Assembly (NCBI GenBank): GCA_964407525.1
Contig: CAYOWC010000096.1
Span: forward strand, 1 to 15,016
From: DUZB01 sp964407525
GTDB lineage: Bacteria > Desulfobacterota > DSM-4660 > Desulfatiglandales > Desulfatiglandaceae
Direction: 5' to 3'
Length of the DNA: 15,016 nt
Of this stretch, positions 1 to 6,540 are shown piece after piece (within the stretch, counting starts at the first letter, position 1; each line of letters opens with the position of its first letter). The position numbers and the translations under genes are program-made. The notes under the pieces are model-generated. The model worked only from the letters and a program-made list of their open reading frames with translations, did not search any database and had not been told where the DNA came from.

Positions 1-39
1 AATGAGGCAAGTGTTCGTCTCAAGAGGTGGATGAAATGA
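1..39 (+). CDS. 3' end of an upstream gene, possibly a class I/II aminotransferase (partial)
   Basis: Frame 1 is open from the window edge and reads NEASVRLKRWMK followed by TGA at 37-39. This stop overlaps the ATG of the nitrilase (36-38) in the classic ATGA arrangement of translationally coupled genes. The dozen residues resemble the C-terminal helix of fold-type I aminotransferases of the methionine/glutamine transaminase group, whose genes often neighbour omega-amidases. Twelve residues are too few to prove this. Frame 2 also ends nearby (TGA at 32-34), so the reading frame itself is inferred from the ATGA overlap and from plausibility. Confidence 0.35.
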   Translation, partial: NEASVRLKRWMK

Positions 40-809
40 GGATAGCAGGCGCCCAGATTGATATTGCATGGCATGATCGGTTGGCAAACCACGCAAAAGC
101 AAGATCTTTTGCAGAAGAAGCCAAGGCCGCCAAGGCCGACGTTCTGATTTTTCCGGAGATGTTTTCCACCGGATTCTCCATGGATACAACGGTTACACCC
201 GAACCTATTGACGGGCCCACGCCCACCCTGCTGAGAGAATTGGCCGTCCAGTATGGGATGGTTGTCGTCGGGGGGTTCGTTCTTAAAAGGAAAGACGCCA
301 GACCACAAAATGTTTCTCTAGCCGTGGATCCTTCGGGAAATGATCTTGCCCTCTACGCCAAAATTCACCAGATTTCCATATTGGACGAAAATAACCATTA
401 CGCCCCTGGAGAACGGCCCATGCCTTTTGATCTGGCAGGATCCAAGGCGGCATCCCTTATCTGCTTTGATCTCAGATTCCCCGAACTTTTCCGTGCGTTG
501 ACGGATCAATGCTGGCTGATCATGGTAGGTGCGTCATGGCCTGCAGCGCGACAGGCACACTGGGATATTCTCCTGAAGGCTCGCGCCGTGGAAAACCAGT
601 GTTACGTGGTTGGCGTGAACAGGGTAGGGGAGGGAGGCGGCCATCTTTTCTCAGGCGGTTCAGCGATTATCGACCCTCTTGGAGAGGTCTTAGCGTTAAA
701 AAGAGACAAAGAGGGGTTGGTTATTGCGGATATCGATCCACTGAAGGTGACAGAGGTTCGCACCACCATGCCGTTCCTTGAAGAGCGCAAGGAGAAAATT
801 TCGATTTAA
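36..809 (+). CDS. Carbon-nitrogen hydrolase, omega-amidase (YafV/NIT2) type
   Basis: This 257-residue cytosolic enzyme belongs to the nitrilase superfamily. The catalytic triad is visible: Glu41 in FPEMFSTGF, Lys109 in YAKIH and Cys143 in LICFDLRFPELFR. The WPE/FPEMFxxGF and CxDLRFP signatures and the length match omega-amidases such as E. coli YafV and mammalian NIT2. These hydrolyse 2-oxoglutaramate or 2-oxosuccinamate, the products of glutamine- or asparagine-dependent transamination, and so pull methionine salvage forward. A GTG in frame at 27 would add three residues, but AAGAGGTGG at 22-30 lies about 8 nt before the ATG at 36, and that ATG overlaps the preceding stop, so 36 is preferred. 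Coupling to a probable aminotransferase tail fits the glutamine transaminase/omega-amidase pathway. Family assignment is firm; the exact substrate is inferred. Confidence 0.88.
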   Translation: MRIAGAQIDIAWHDRLANHAKARSFAEEAKAAKADVLIFPEMFSTGFSMDTTVTPEPIDGPTPTLLRELAVQYGMVVVGGFVLKRKDARPQNVSLAVDPSGNDLALYAKIHQISILDENNHYAPGERPMPFDLAGSKAASLICFDLRFPELFRALTDQCWLIMVGASWPAARQAHWDILLKARAVENQCYVVGVNRVGEGGGHLFSGGSAIIDPLGEVLALKRDKEGLVIADIDPLKVTEVRTTMPFLEERKEKISI

Positions 810-867
810 AGATCTTTGGTTCTAATAGAATATGACTTTAATCTGAATGAAAGAGGAGGCGAAAGGG

Positions 868-1269
868 ATGGAAAAGAAATGGAATGGGCTGAAACTTGTT
901 GTGGTGACAATGGTATTGGCCATGATTTTGGCGGGTTGCGCATCCCTGCAGAAAAACAATGCCACCGACGTAGAAGGATTGCTTACGCAAGCTGGTTTCC
1001 AGAAAATGGTTGCCGGCACGCCCGAGAAGCTTGCCCATCTGCAAACTCTGGCACAACGGAAGTTCAGCCGTCACAAAAGGCATGGGAAAATATATTTTGT
1101 CTATGCGGACGATACCTACTGCAAATGCCTTTTTTCCGGGGACGATACCGCCATGCGGCATTACCGCGATTTGGAAGTGCAGCAGGATGCAAATCCTATC
1201 GAAATGGACAGACCGGATATCGTAACAGGGGAGCAGTGGTCGCGTTCACCTTGGGGACCGTTCAACTAA
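868..1269 (+). CDS. Small conserved lipoprotein of unknown function
   Basis: This 133-residue protein begins with a type II signal peptide: a basic N-terminus (MEKKW), a hydrophobic stretch and the lipobox LAGC with the lipidated Cys at position 24. The residue after the Cys is Ala, not Asp, so outer-membrane sorting would be expected in a Gram-negative. The start at 868 is chosen because AGAGGAGG (852-859) lies 8 nt upstream; an in-frame ATG at 847 has no ribosome site. The mature part has an AGF...TPEKLAHLQTL segment, a VYADDTYCKCLFSGD stretch with a Cys-x-Cys pair (C85, C87) and a WG-containing tail. I recall this pattern from small uncharacterised proteobacterial lipoproteins but know no function or family name. 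It lies 58 nt behind the nitrilase gene with its own strong ribosome site. Confidence 0.75.
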   Translation: MEKKWNGLKLVVVTMVLAMILAGCASLQKNNATDVEGLLTQAGFQKMVAGTPEKLAHLQTLAQRKFSRHKRHGKIYFVYADDTYCKCLFSGDDTAMRHYRDLEVQQDANPIEMDRPDIVTGEQWSRSPWGPFN

Positions 1270-1572
1270 AAACATGGGATGGAGATTCTCAGGATGGCAT
1301 CTTTCATTTAACCCAGAACGTTGTTTACACTTTCTTGATTTGCTGTTTTCGTAGCGAAATTTGAAACTTGAAATTGGAAATTGGAGAAAAACAAGGTCCA
1401 ATGTGTTATCAAGTTTCAAATTTCGGATTTCCAGTTTCGGCGTCCGATTATCCGTTTCGACGTCCGACTTTAAACCGAAAAATGCAAACTCCTTTCGAAA
1501 AAAAGTGTGAACTTGTGCGTGAAGGATGTCCTAAGGATTGTTATATCCGTTTTTTCCGCGAAGATCTGCGTC
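1270..1572. other. Convergent intergenic region without a gene
   Basis: This gap separates the lipoprotein gene (+) from the NUDIX gene (-), which face each other. I see no credible ORF. It is AT-rich and holds the inverted repeat listed separately, followed by degenerate repeats of the type TCCGATTATCCGTTTCGACG. No convincing intrinsic terminator is visible for either gene. Confidence 0.6.
1356..1424. repeat. Inverted repeat, 15 bp arms
   Basis: GAAATTTGAAACTTG at 1356-1370 is the exact reverse complement of CAAGTTTCAAATTTC at 1410-1424, with a 39-nt loop. The flanks continue with degenerate GAAATTGGAAATTGG and TTTCGGATTTCCAGTTTC motifs. This resembles dispersed intergenic repeats of environmental proteobacterial genomes. 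It could also form a large hairpin at the ends of the two convergent transcripts. Confidence 0.7.
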
Positions 1573-2019
1573 CTAATTTGTTTCGTCTTCAGAAAGGAAC
1601 TCCAATTTCTTCATCAGTTTGATCGTATTGGCATTGATGTTGAGTTGGGAGAAATCCTCCGGGGATACCCAACGGGCATCTTTGGCGTCGTCTGCGGCTT
1701 TTACCTCCCCGCTCAAGAATTCCCCGAAAAAATCAAGAATAACGTAGTGAAAGCGTATGTGTCCCGCGTTGTCCTTCCTAACGTCATCAAAGACGTGGAT
1801 TGGATCCTTCCCGACTCGGATGGTGATGCCTGTTTCCTCCAGGATCTCCCTCTGGACGGCCTCCTGCAGGGTTTCCCCTAATTCAACACTTCCGCCCGGA
1901 ATGGCCCATTCCCCCTCGGAAGGGGGTTTTCCCCTCCGAACAAGGAGAACCCTGTCTTTTTTTACGACAACGCCGCCCACGGCAACACGTGGCGCGCCTG
2001 GGTACTCATTGTTGCTCAT
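1573..2019 (-). CDS. NUDIX hydrolase (ADP-ribose pyrophosphatase/MutT-like)
   Basis: This protein of 148 residues is a single NUDIX domain. The complete NUDIX box GX5EX7REUXEEXGU is present from Gly43 to Ile65, with Glu49, Arg57, Glu58, Glu61 and Glu62 as the metal-binding and catalytic residues. The family hydrolyses nucleoside diphosphates linked to another moiety, for example ADP-ribose, NADH or oxidised dNTPs. The RRGKPPSEGEWAIPGG stretch before the box is typical of ADP-ribose and sugar-nucleotide types, but the substrate cannot be read from sequence. The ATG at 2019 is supported by AGGAGTG at 2033-2027, 7 nt upstream. The gene has the same orientation as the dehydrogenase cluster but is separated from it by a 332-nt repeat region, so it probably has its own transcription unit. 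Confidence 0.9.
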   Translation of the reverse strand: MSNNEYPGAPRVAVGGVVVKKDRVLLVRRGKPPSEGEWAIPGGSVELGETLQEAVQREILEETGITIRVGKDPIHVFDDVRKDNAGHIRFHYVILDFFGEFLSGEVKAADDAKDARWVSPEDFSQLNINANTIKLMKKLEFLSEDETN

Positions 2020-2073
2020 GATATTTCACTCCTGTCACGAGGCCTTCCGCAGAGACGCGGAGACAAGAAATTC

Positions 2074-2111
2074 TTATGCATTCCCACGCTGGAGCATGGG
2101 AACGAGGAAAA
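2074..2111 (+). repeat. 38-nt direct repeat, copy 1 (REP-like)
   Basis: The sequence from TTATGCATTCCCACGC to GGAACGAGGAAAA is identical to 2262-2299. It contains an imperfect hairpin: TTCCCA, one mismatch, GCT, loop GG, then AGC, mismatch, TGGGAA. Palindromes of the type CATTCCCACGCTGGAGC are widespread intergenic elements in many bacterial genomes and resemble REP sequences mobilised by REP-associated tyrosine transposases. No such transposase is in this window. Confidence 0.85.
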
Positions 2112-2122
2112 CCGCAAAAAGA

Positions 2123-2158
2123 GAACCGCAGAATATCGAACAAGGAACCGCAGAATAT
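2123..2158 (+). repeat. Short tandem repeat, 22-nt period
   Basis: GAACCGCAGAATAT occurs at 2123-2136 and again at 2145-2158. A shorter partial copy (ACCGCA) lies at 2111-2116. It overlaps the left arm of the inverted repeat and is probably part of the same repeat module. Confidence 0.65.
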
Positions 2159-2249
2159 TGAAGGGTGGAATCGCTTCGCTCTGACTTTTTCAAAATTAGA
2201 GGTCGATGGAACACCTTCCTTCGAAATTGGGCATTCCTTGTTCGATATT
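2132..2249. repeat. Inverted repeat, 16 bp arms, between the two direct repeats
   Basis: AATATCGAACAAGGAA (2132-2147) is the exact reverse complement of TTCCTTGTTCGATATT (2234-2249). The right arm continues with GGATATTCGC, part of the same motif. The element sits entirely inside the pair of 38-nt direct repeats. I recognise this CGAACAAGGAAT motif as a common non-coding repeat in environmental genomes, but its role is unknown. Confidence 0.75.
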
Positions 2250-2261
2250 GGATATTCGCTT

Positions 2262-2299
2262 TTATGCATTCCCACGCTGGAGCATGGGAACGAGGAAAA
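2262..2299 (+). repeat. 38-nt direct repeat, copy 2 (REP-like)
   Basis: This is a perfect second copy of 2074-2111 in the same orientation, starting 188 nt downstream. Downstream it is followed by CCGCAATCCGCATTCCGCAATCCG, itself a short CCGCA(A/T)TCCG-type repetition. Two perfect copies flanking other repeat modules suggest recent duplication or a composite repeat unit. Confidence 0.85.
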
Positions 2300-2351
2300 A
2301 ATTCCGCAATCCGCATTCCGCAATCCGAATTCACCCGAGTCTTTCATCGGT

Positions 2352-2714
2352 TTAACGGTCTACTGAAACCGTGATGGAAGCATTGGCGACTACAATCTGA
2401 TCGCATTCGGGACCGAATCTGTCCACGCAGAGCCCTTGGGTTGTCATTCCCCCTTCTACTGCCCGGACGGTCTTGCGACCGATAGGCACCATTTCCTTCA
2501 CCTTTTCCCCGTCCAGTTCAGAAGGCCGGGGCACGGCCACGAGGATATCTACGAATACCTCTTCGAGATCCGTAATTCCGAGGATTTCCACGAGTCCGCA
2601 GAGACAACTCTTTGATACGGCATTGCTCACGGCCCTGCAGGCCGCCTTGGTTACATCTTCTCCATGGAGATCAATACCGGTGCCCAGTTCCACAATAAAT
2701 CGTTTCATCGTCAT
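2352..2714 (-). CDS. Lin0512 family conserved protein, function unknown
   Basis: This 120-residue protein carries GTGIDLHG near its N-terminus (residues 11-18), which fits the invariant GxGxDxHG motif described for the Lin0512 family, and the length fits too. Other conserved-looking parts are AACRAVSNAVSKSCLCG, with two cysteines, and VAVPRP. No function is known for the family, which is reported from Firmicutes, cyanobacteria, some proteobacteria and, with an N-terminal extension, plants. There is no signal peptide or membrane segment, so it should be cytosolic. The start at 2714 is favoured over 2708 by AGAGGG at 2729-2724, 9 nt upstream. It follows the E3 gene by only 35 nt on the same strand, so it is almost certainly the last gene of the dehydrogenase operon. 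A role linked to that complex is my inference. Confidence 0.82.
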   Translation of the reverse strand: MTMKRFIVELGTGIDLHGEDVTKAACRAVSNAVSKSCLCGLVEILGITDLEEVFVDILVAVPRPSELDGEKVKEMVPIGRKTVRAVEGGMTTQGLCVDRFGPECDQIVVANASITVSVDR

Positions 2715-2749
2715 GATTGTCTTCCCTCTTGAACCGTTGAACCAGGTCT

Positions 2750-4123
2750 TTAACGTTTAGGTAGATAGAGCGCCCAGCCTCCCGCATCCCTGGCCGCGTC
2801 CACCACGCTTTCTGAAAAAGTAGGGTGTACCCGGATGCTTGCCGCCAGTTCATTGACCGTGGCTTCAAGCTGTATGGCCATGACTGCCTCTCCCACCAGT
2901 TCCGTGGCATTGGTTCCCACAATATGGACTCCCAGGATCTCCCCATGACGGGAATCCGTTACGACCTTGACCGCTCCCGACATTTCACCACGACTCATGG
3001 CCAGCCCGTTTATGGAGTATGGGAAATCTCCAACTTCCACATCGATTCCCTGGTTCTCCGCTTCTTCTTCGGAAAGACCTACGGATCCAACCTGGGGGGT
3101 GGACCATATGCCTCTTGGAATCAGCTTATCCGGGAATTTTTTGCCCGCGCCCATGGCGTTTTCCGCAGCAACAACGGCCATGGATGAAGCCGCATGGCTG
3201 AGTAACCATCCTCCGGTGACATCTCCTATGGCATAAATCCCTTTTGCGGTGGTTTCCAGCTTGTTGTTTATCTCTACATTCCCGTCCTCATTCAGGGAAA
3301 CATCCGCCTGGTCGAGGCCCAGTCGGGCTGTGTTGGGTTTGCGGCCCGAAACAAGAACCTTTTCCACCTCTGCGGTTTGTTCATCAGGACCTTCAAAGAG
3401 GCATGTGTACCCATTTTCGGATTTCCGGATGGATGCAAGTTCCGCCCGCGGGAGTATTTCTATCCCCTGTTCCCGGAGTGCCTGGGCAATGCGCTGGCTC
3501 GTATCTCCATCTTCCCGGGGCAGGATTCGGCGAGTTTCCGACGCTAAAAAAACTTTACATCCGAAAGTATTCAGCAGGGTAGCCATTTCCACTTCAATGG
3601 GACCTGCTGAACCCCAGATGAGAATGGAAGATGGGGGTTCGGTCATGTCTAAAACTTGATCTGTGGTAATTGCCGCCTCTTCAAGGCCCGGTACGTTGGG
3701 AATATCCAGAACGCTTCCCGTGGCCAGGATGATCTTTTTCCCCTGTACGGTTTTCCCTTCCACCAGGACCTCGCCCGGGTTTTTCAGGACAGCCCGCCCC
3801 CGTATGACTTCCACTCCATTATTTCCGAGCAGACCCTCCATGCCCATTCGGATATCGCTTGCCACCCCGTTTTTTCTCTGCACAATGGTGTTGAACTCAA
3901 GGTGTTCTACTGCAGCCTTAATCCCAAATTCCTCAGCATTGCGTATTTTCTGGAGAAGATCAGCGGCGCGGAGCCAGACTTTGCTGGGAATGCAGCCCCG
4001 GTTGACACAGGTCCCTCCTATTTCAGCCCCTTCAATGAGGAGCACTTTGCCTCCCAGTTGAGAGGCCCTTATGGACGCGGCATACCCACCGGGGCCGCCG
4101 CCGATAACGATTACATCGTACAT
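2750..4123 (-). CDS. lpdA: Dihydrolipoyl dehydrogenase (E3 component)
   Basis: This 457-residue FAD flavoprotein reoxidises the dihydrolipoyl arm of E2 and reduces NAD+. The N-terminal GGGPGGYAASIRA motif (8-20) binds FAD, the redox-active disulfide is Cys39-Cys44 in GTCVNRGCIPSK, and the C-terminal His433-Glu438 pair (HPTFSE) is the catalytic acid-base dyad. A standard interface domain ends in WALYLPKR. The second Rossmann motif is unusual: SAGPIEVE stands where most family members have GxGxxGxE, so the first and third glycines are replaced by Ser and Glu. Activity may be normal if this is a subfamily trait. The start at 4123 is preceded by AAGAGGGA at about 6 nt. The gene begins 14 nt after the E2 stop and fits the acoL/lpd position of acetoin operons. 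Confidence 0.93.
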   Translation of the reverse strand: MYDVIVIGGGPGGYAASIRASQLGGKVLLIEGAEIGGTCVNRGCIPSKVWLRAADLLQKIRNAEEFGIKAAVEHLEFNTIVQRKNGVASDIRMGMEGLLGNNGVEVIRGRAVLKNPGEVLVEGKTVQGKKIILATGSVLDIPNVPGLEEAAITTDQVLDMTEPPSSILIWGSAGPIEVEMATLLNTFGCKVFLASETRRILPREDGDTSQRIAQALREQGIEILPRAELASIRKSENGYTCLFEGPDEQTAEVEKVLVSGRKPNTARLGLDQADVSLNEDGNVEINNKLETTAKGIYAIGDVTGGWLLSHAASSMAVVAAENAMGAGKKFPDKLIPRGIWSTPQVGSVGLSEEEAENQGIDVEVGDFPYSINGLAMSRGEMSGAVKVVTDSRHGEILGVHIVGTNATELVGEAVMAIQLEATVNELAASIRVHPTFSESVVDAARDAGGWALYLPKR

Positions 4124-4137
4124 ATTTTTCCCTCTTT

Positions 4138-5460
4138 TCAGCTCATGATCAGGTATGGATGCTGTAAATAACGGCCCGCTGTTTCCAGGAAGCCATTGGC
4201 GGGTGACCCGTCCACGATCCTGTGATCGAAAGTCAGGCTCAGATACATCATGGAGCGGATTGCCATCTCACCATTGTACACGGCCGGTTTTTCTTTCACA
4301 CGGCCGACCCCCAGGATACCCGTCTCCGGTGGCTTCAAAATGGGCGTAAAGCCGTCCACTTGGAACATGCTCACGTTGGTGATGGTAAACGTCCCTCCGG
4401 TTACTTCATCAACGGAAAGGTTCCCTTCTCTTGCATTTCCGGCCAGAATCCTTGTTTCCTTTGCAATCTGCAGCAGGCCTTTCTTATCCGCATCGCGCAA
4501 GACGGGAACGATCAATCCATCCGGGAGCGCCACAGCAATACCCATGTTCACGGAATCATGAAGAAGGATCTCTTCGCCGACAAGGGTGGAGTTCATGATG
4601 GGAAATCGTTTGAGCGCCCTTGACACGGCAAGAATGATAATGTCGTTGTAAGAGATTCTTACGGTTTCGTCGCGCTTGTATTCTTCCCTGATCAGGCTTA
4701 GGAACCGGACCATTTCTGTGACATCCACTTCGGCAAAACTGGTGAGCTGGGCGGCATTCTGGAGGCTGGCGTGCATATTGTCCGCCACGGCCTTACGCAT
4801 GCCGGCAAAAGGAATGACTTTGGGAGGCGCTGTTTCTTCGGGTTCGTCTTGCATCTTTATGGCGCGTTCCACATCCTCTTTTGTAATTTTTCCATTCTCT
4901 CCTGTTCCGTCGATAGAGGAAATATCGAGACCTGCCTGTTTGGCTATCTCCAAAGCAAGAGGTGTTATCTTGGGCGGCGGCGGTCCTTCTTCGTGGTATT
5001 TCTTTACATCTGTTTCAGTGACGCGTCCGTTGGGTCCGGAACCGGGAACAAGCCCAAGATCCACCTCCAGTTCTTTTGCAAGCCGTCGTGCGACCGGGCT
5101 TGCCGGTACGAAACCTGTACCGGTTTTCTTTTGTGGTTTTTTCTCGGCTGAATCGGCCTGAGCAGGGGCGGCTTCCTCGGATTCTCCCATCTGTATTCCT
5201 TCAATCCGTTCCGCCTGTTCTCCCGGCTCGGTGATGATGGCTACGATGGTCCCTGTCGCTACGACGTTCCCTGCAGGAACAACGATTTGGAAAAGAATCC
5301 CGCTTGCAGAAGACTCCACGACATTGGTGATTTTTTCTGTTTCTACTTCGAAAAGTTCTTGTCCTTTTTGGACGTTATCCCCTTCCTTGACGAGCCAGGA
5401 AGTGATCTTTCCTTCTTTCATGGTGAGGCCCCATTTGGGCATGGCGACATTCGATGACAC
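4138..5460 (-). CDS. acoC: Dihydrolipoamide acetyltransferase (E2 component), two subunit-binding domains
   Basis: This 440-residue core enzyme accepts the acetyl group from E1 on its lipoyl arm and passes it to CoA. In order, it has a lipoyl domain (about 1-78) with the lipoylated Lys43 in EVETEKITNVVES, an Ala/Pro/Gln linker and a first peripheral subunit-binding domain (about 118-156, SPVARRLAKE...GRVTETDV). A second one follows (about 165-202, TPLALEIAKQ...GKITKEDV), and then the catalytic domain (about 212-440) with His413 and Asp417 in DHRIVDG. Most E2 proteins have only one such binding domain. The start is GTG at 5460, supported by AGGAGG 9 nt upstream; the next in-frame ATG is inside the lipoyl domain. 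The gene lies 102 nt after E1 beta, with a hairpin in the gap, and 14 nt before E3. Confidence 0.92.
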   Translation of the reverse strand: MSSNVAMPKWGLTMKEGKITSWLVKEGDNVQKGQELFEVETEKITNVVESSASGILFQIVVPAGNVVATGTIVAIITEPGEQAERIEGIQMGESEEAAPAQADSAEKKPQKKTGTGFVPASPVARRLAKELEVDLGLVPGSGPNGRVTETDVKKYHEEGPPPPKITPLALEIAKQAGLDISSIDGTGENGKITKEDVERAIKMQDEPEETAPPKVIPFAGMRKAVADNMHASLQNAAQLTSFAEVDVTEMVRFLSLIREEYKRDETVRISYNDIIILAVSRALKRFPIMNSTLVGEEILLHDSVNMGIAVALPDGLIVPVLRDADKKGLLQIAKETRILAGNAREGNLSVDEVTGGTFTITNVSMFQVDGFTPILKPPETGILGVGRVKEKPAVYNGEMAIRSMMYLSLTFDHRIVDGSPANGFLETAGRYLQHPYLIMS

Positions 5461-5522
5461 GTTACAGATCCTCCTGATCCGGAAAGACCGGAATGATGAT
5501 AGTCAATATTAGGCAACAGGTT

Positions 5523-5550
5523 GGATTCCCGGGCCCAAGCCCGGGAATCC
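5523..5550. repeat. Perfect 12-bp hairpin between E1 beta and E2 genes
   Basis: GGATTCCCGGGC (5523-5534), loop CCAA, then GCCCGGGAATCC (5539-5550) form a perfect GC-rich stem starting 12 nt beyond the acoB stop codon. On the transcribed (minus) strand no run of T follows, so it is not a typical intrinsic terminator. It could be a REP-type element or an RNA structure that protects the upstream acoAB part of the mRNA or reduces read-through into acoC-lpdA. Confidence 0.85.
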
Positions 5551-5562
5551 GAGAAGCGGGGA

Positions 5563-6540
5563 TCAACCCATGATTTCTTTTACTGCTTTGAGAATCCTTT
5601 CCTCGTTGGGCAGCATGGCATCCTCCAAAGGAGGACTGAATGGAATGACGGTATCATAGGCTGCGACCGTTTTTATGGGGGCATCCAGATAATCAAAGGA
5701 GCTCTCCATCAGACTCTTGATGACCAGACCAGCCAGTCCCGCCGACTCACAAGCCTCTTGGATAACTACGGCTTTGTGGGTCTTGTGGACCGACGCTGCG
5801 ATGGCATCGTGATCTAAAGGAGATAATGTCCGCAGATCAATTACCTCGGCATTGATTCCTTCTCCCGCCAGTTCTTCCGCCGCCGCCAGGGTTTTCTGGA
5901 GCATGAACCCATAGGTGATAAGGGTAATGTCACTCCCTTCCCTCTTTATATCGGCTTTGCCTAATGGAATAACAACCTCTTCTTCCGGCACGGGTCCGGA
6001 TATGCCGTAAAGGACTTTATGTTCAATAAAGAGCACGGGGTTGTTGTCCCGCATTGCGGCTGTAAGCAGGCCTTTGGCATCGCCCGGAGTACCGGGCATG
6101 ACTACTTTGAGCCCCGGGACCTGTGTGAACCAGCCTTCGAGAGACTGGGAATGCTGACCGGCAGCGCGAATCCATCCTCCGGATGTGGTGCGGATCACCA
6201 GTGGAAGTTTTTCCACCTGTCCACCACACATGTACCTGACCTTTGGCGCCTGGTTGGTGAGATAATCCATGCAGACAGGGGTGAAATCGATAAACATGAG
6301 TTCCGGTATGGGGCGCAGGCCCATGAGAGCCGCACCCAGCGCTGCTCCCATAATGCCCGATTCCGATATGGGCGTGTCCATGACTCTTTCCGCTCCAAAT
6401 TGCTCGAACAGGCCGGCGGTCACTCCGAAACAGCCGCCGAATGCTCCTATATCTTCTCCCAGGAGAAAAACGTTTTCATCCAGTTCCATTTCCTGCCTGA
6501 GTGCTTCCCGAATCGCTTCAAGAAAAGTAATTTCTCGCAT
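5563..6540 (-). CDS. acoB: Dehydrogenase E1 component, beta subunit (acetoin/pyruvate type)
   Basis: This 325-residue subunit pairs with AcoA to form the thiamine-diphosphate E1 heterotetramer. Family marks are LLGEDIGAFGG (27-36), the TPISE motif with Glu60, which contacts the thiamine pyrimidine ring, the GGWIRAAGQHSQSLE segment with His130 in the active site, and a transketolase C-terminal domain from about residue 200 onward. The length fits acetoin dehydrogenase E1 beta and bacterial pyruvate dehydrogenase E1 beta alike. Its ATG overlaps the acoA stop as TAATG, and a GGGAGGG site lies within the end of acoA, so the two subunits are translationally coupled in equal amounts. The substrate call rests on the neighbouring acoX-like gene, not on a residue I can point to. 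Confidence 0.9.
   Translation of the reverse strand: MREITFLEAIREALRQEMELDENVFLLGEDIGAFGGCFGVTAGLFEQFGAERVMDTPISESGIMGAALGAALMGLRPIPELMFIDFTPVCMDYLTNQAPKVRYMCGGQVEKLPLVIRTTSGGWIRAAGQHSQSLEGWFTQVPGLKVVMPGTPGDAKGLLTAAMRDNNPVLFIEHKVLYGISGPVPEEEVVIPLGKADIKREGSDITLITYGFMLQKTLAAAEELAGEGINAEVIDLRTLSPLDHDAIAASVHKTHKAVVIQEACESAGLAGLVIKSLMESSFDYLDAPIKTVAAYDTVIPFSPPLEDAMLPNEERILKAVKEIMG

Larger units (their letters stand above)
2020..2351. other. Gene-free intergenic repeat region
   Basis: Between the NUDIX gene and the Lin0512 gene there is no credible gene. The open frames here, on both strands, only translate repeat sequence. The stretch contains a 38-nt direct repeat, a 16-bp inverted repeat and a short tandem repeat, each listed separately. 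It looks like a landing zone for non-coding repeat modules. Confidence 0.7.

Noticed and set aside
816..1364. Open frame of 182 codons on the plus strand overlapping the lipoprotein.
   Set aside because: It is a frame-shifted shadow of the lipoprotein gene, which has a clear lipobox and ribosome site. The alternative has neither.
1536..1557. Intrinsic terminator GGAT-loop-ATCC followed by six T on the plus strand.
   Set aside because: The stem is only 4 bp and AT-containing, and lies about 270 nt after the lipoprotein stop. It is too weak to call.
2006..2366. Overlapping small ORFs on both strands that contain HSHAGAWERG or SHAPAWECI.
   Set aside because: They are translations of the 38-nt repeat and neighbouring modules. 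Open frames on both strands over a repeat are expected, and such peptides are common spurious annotations.
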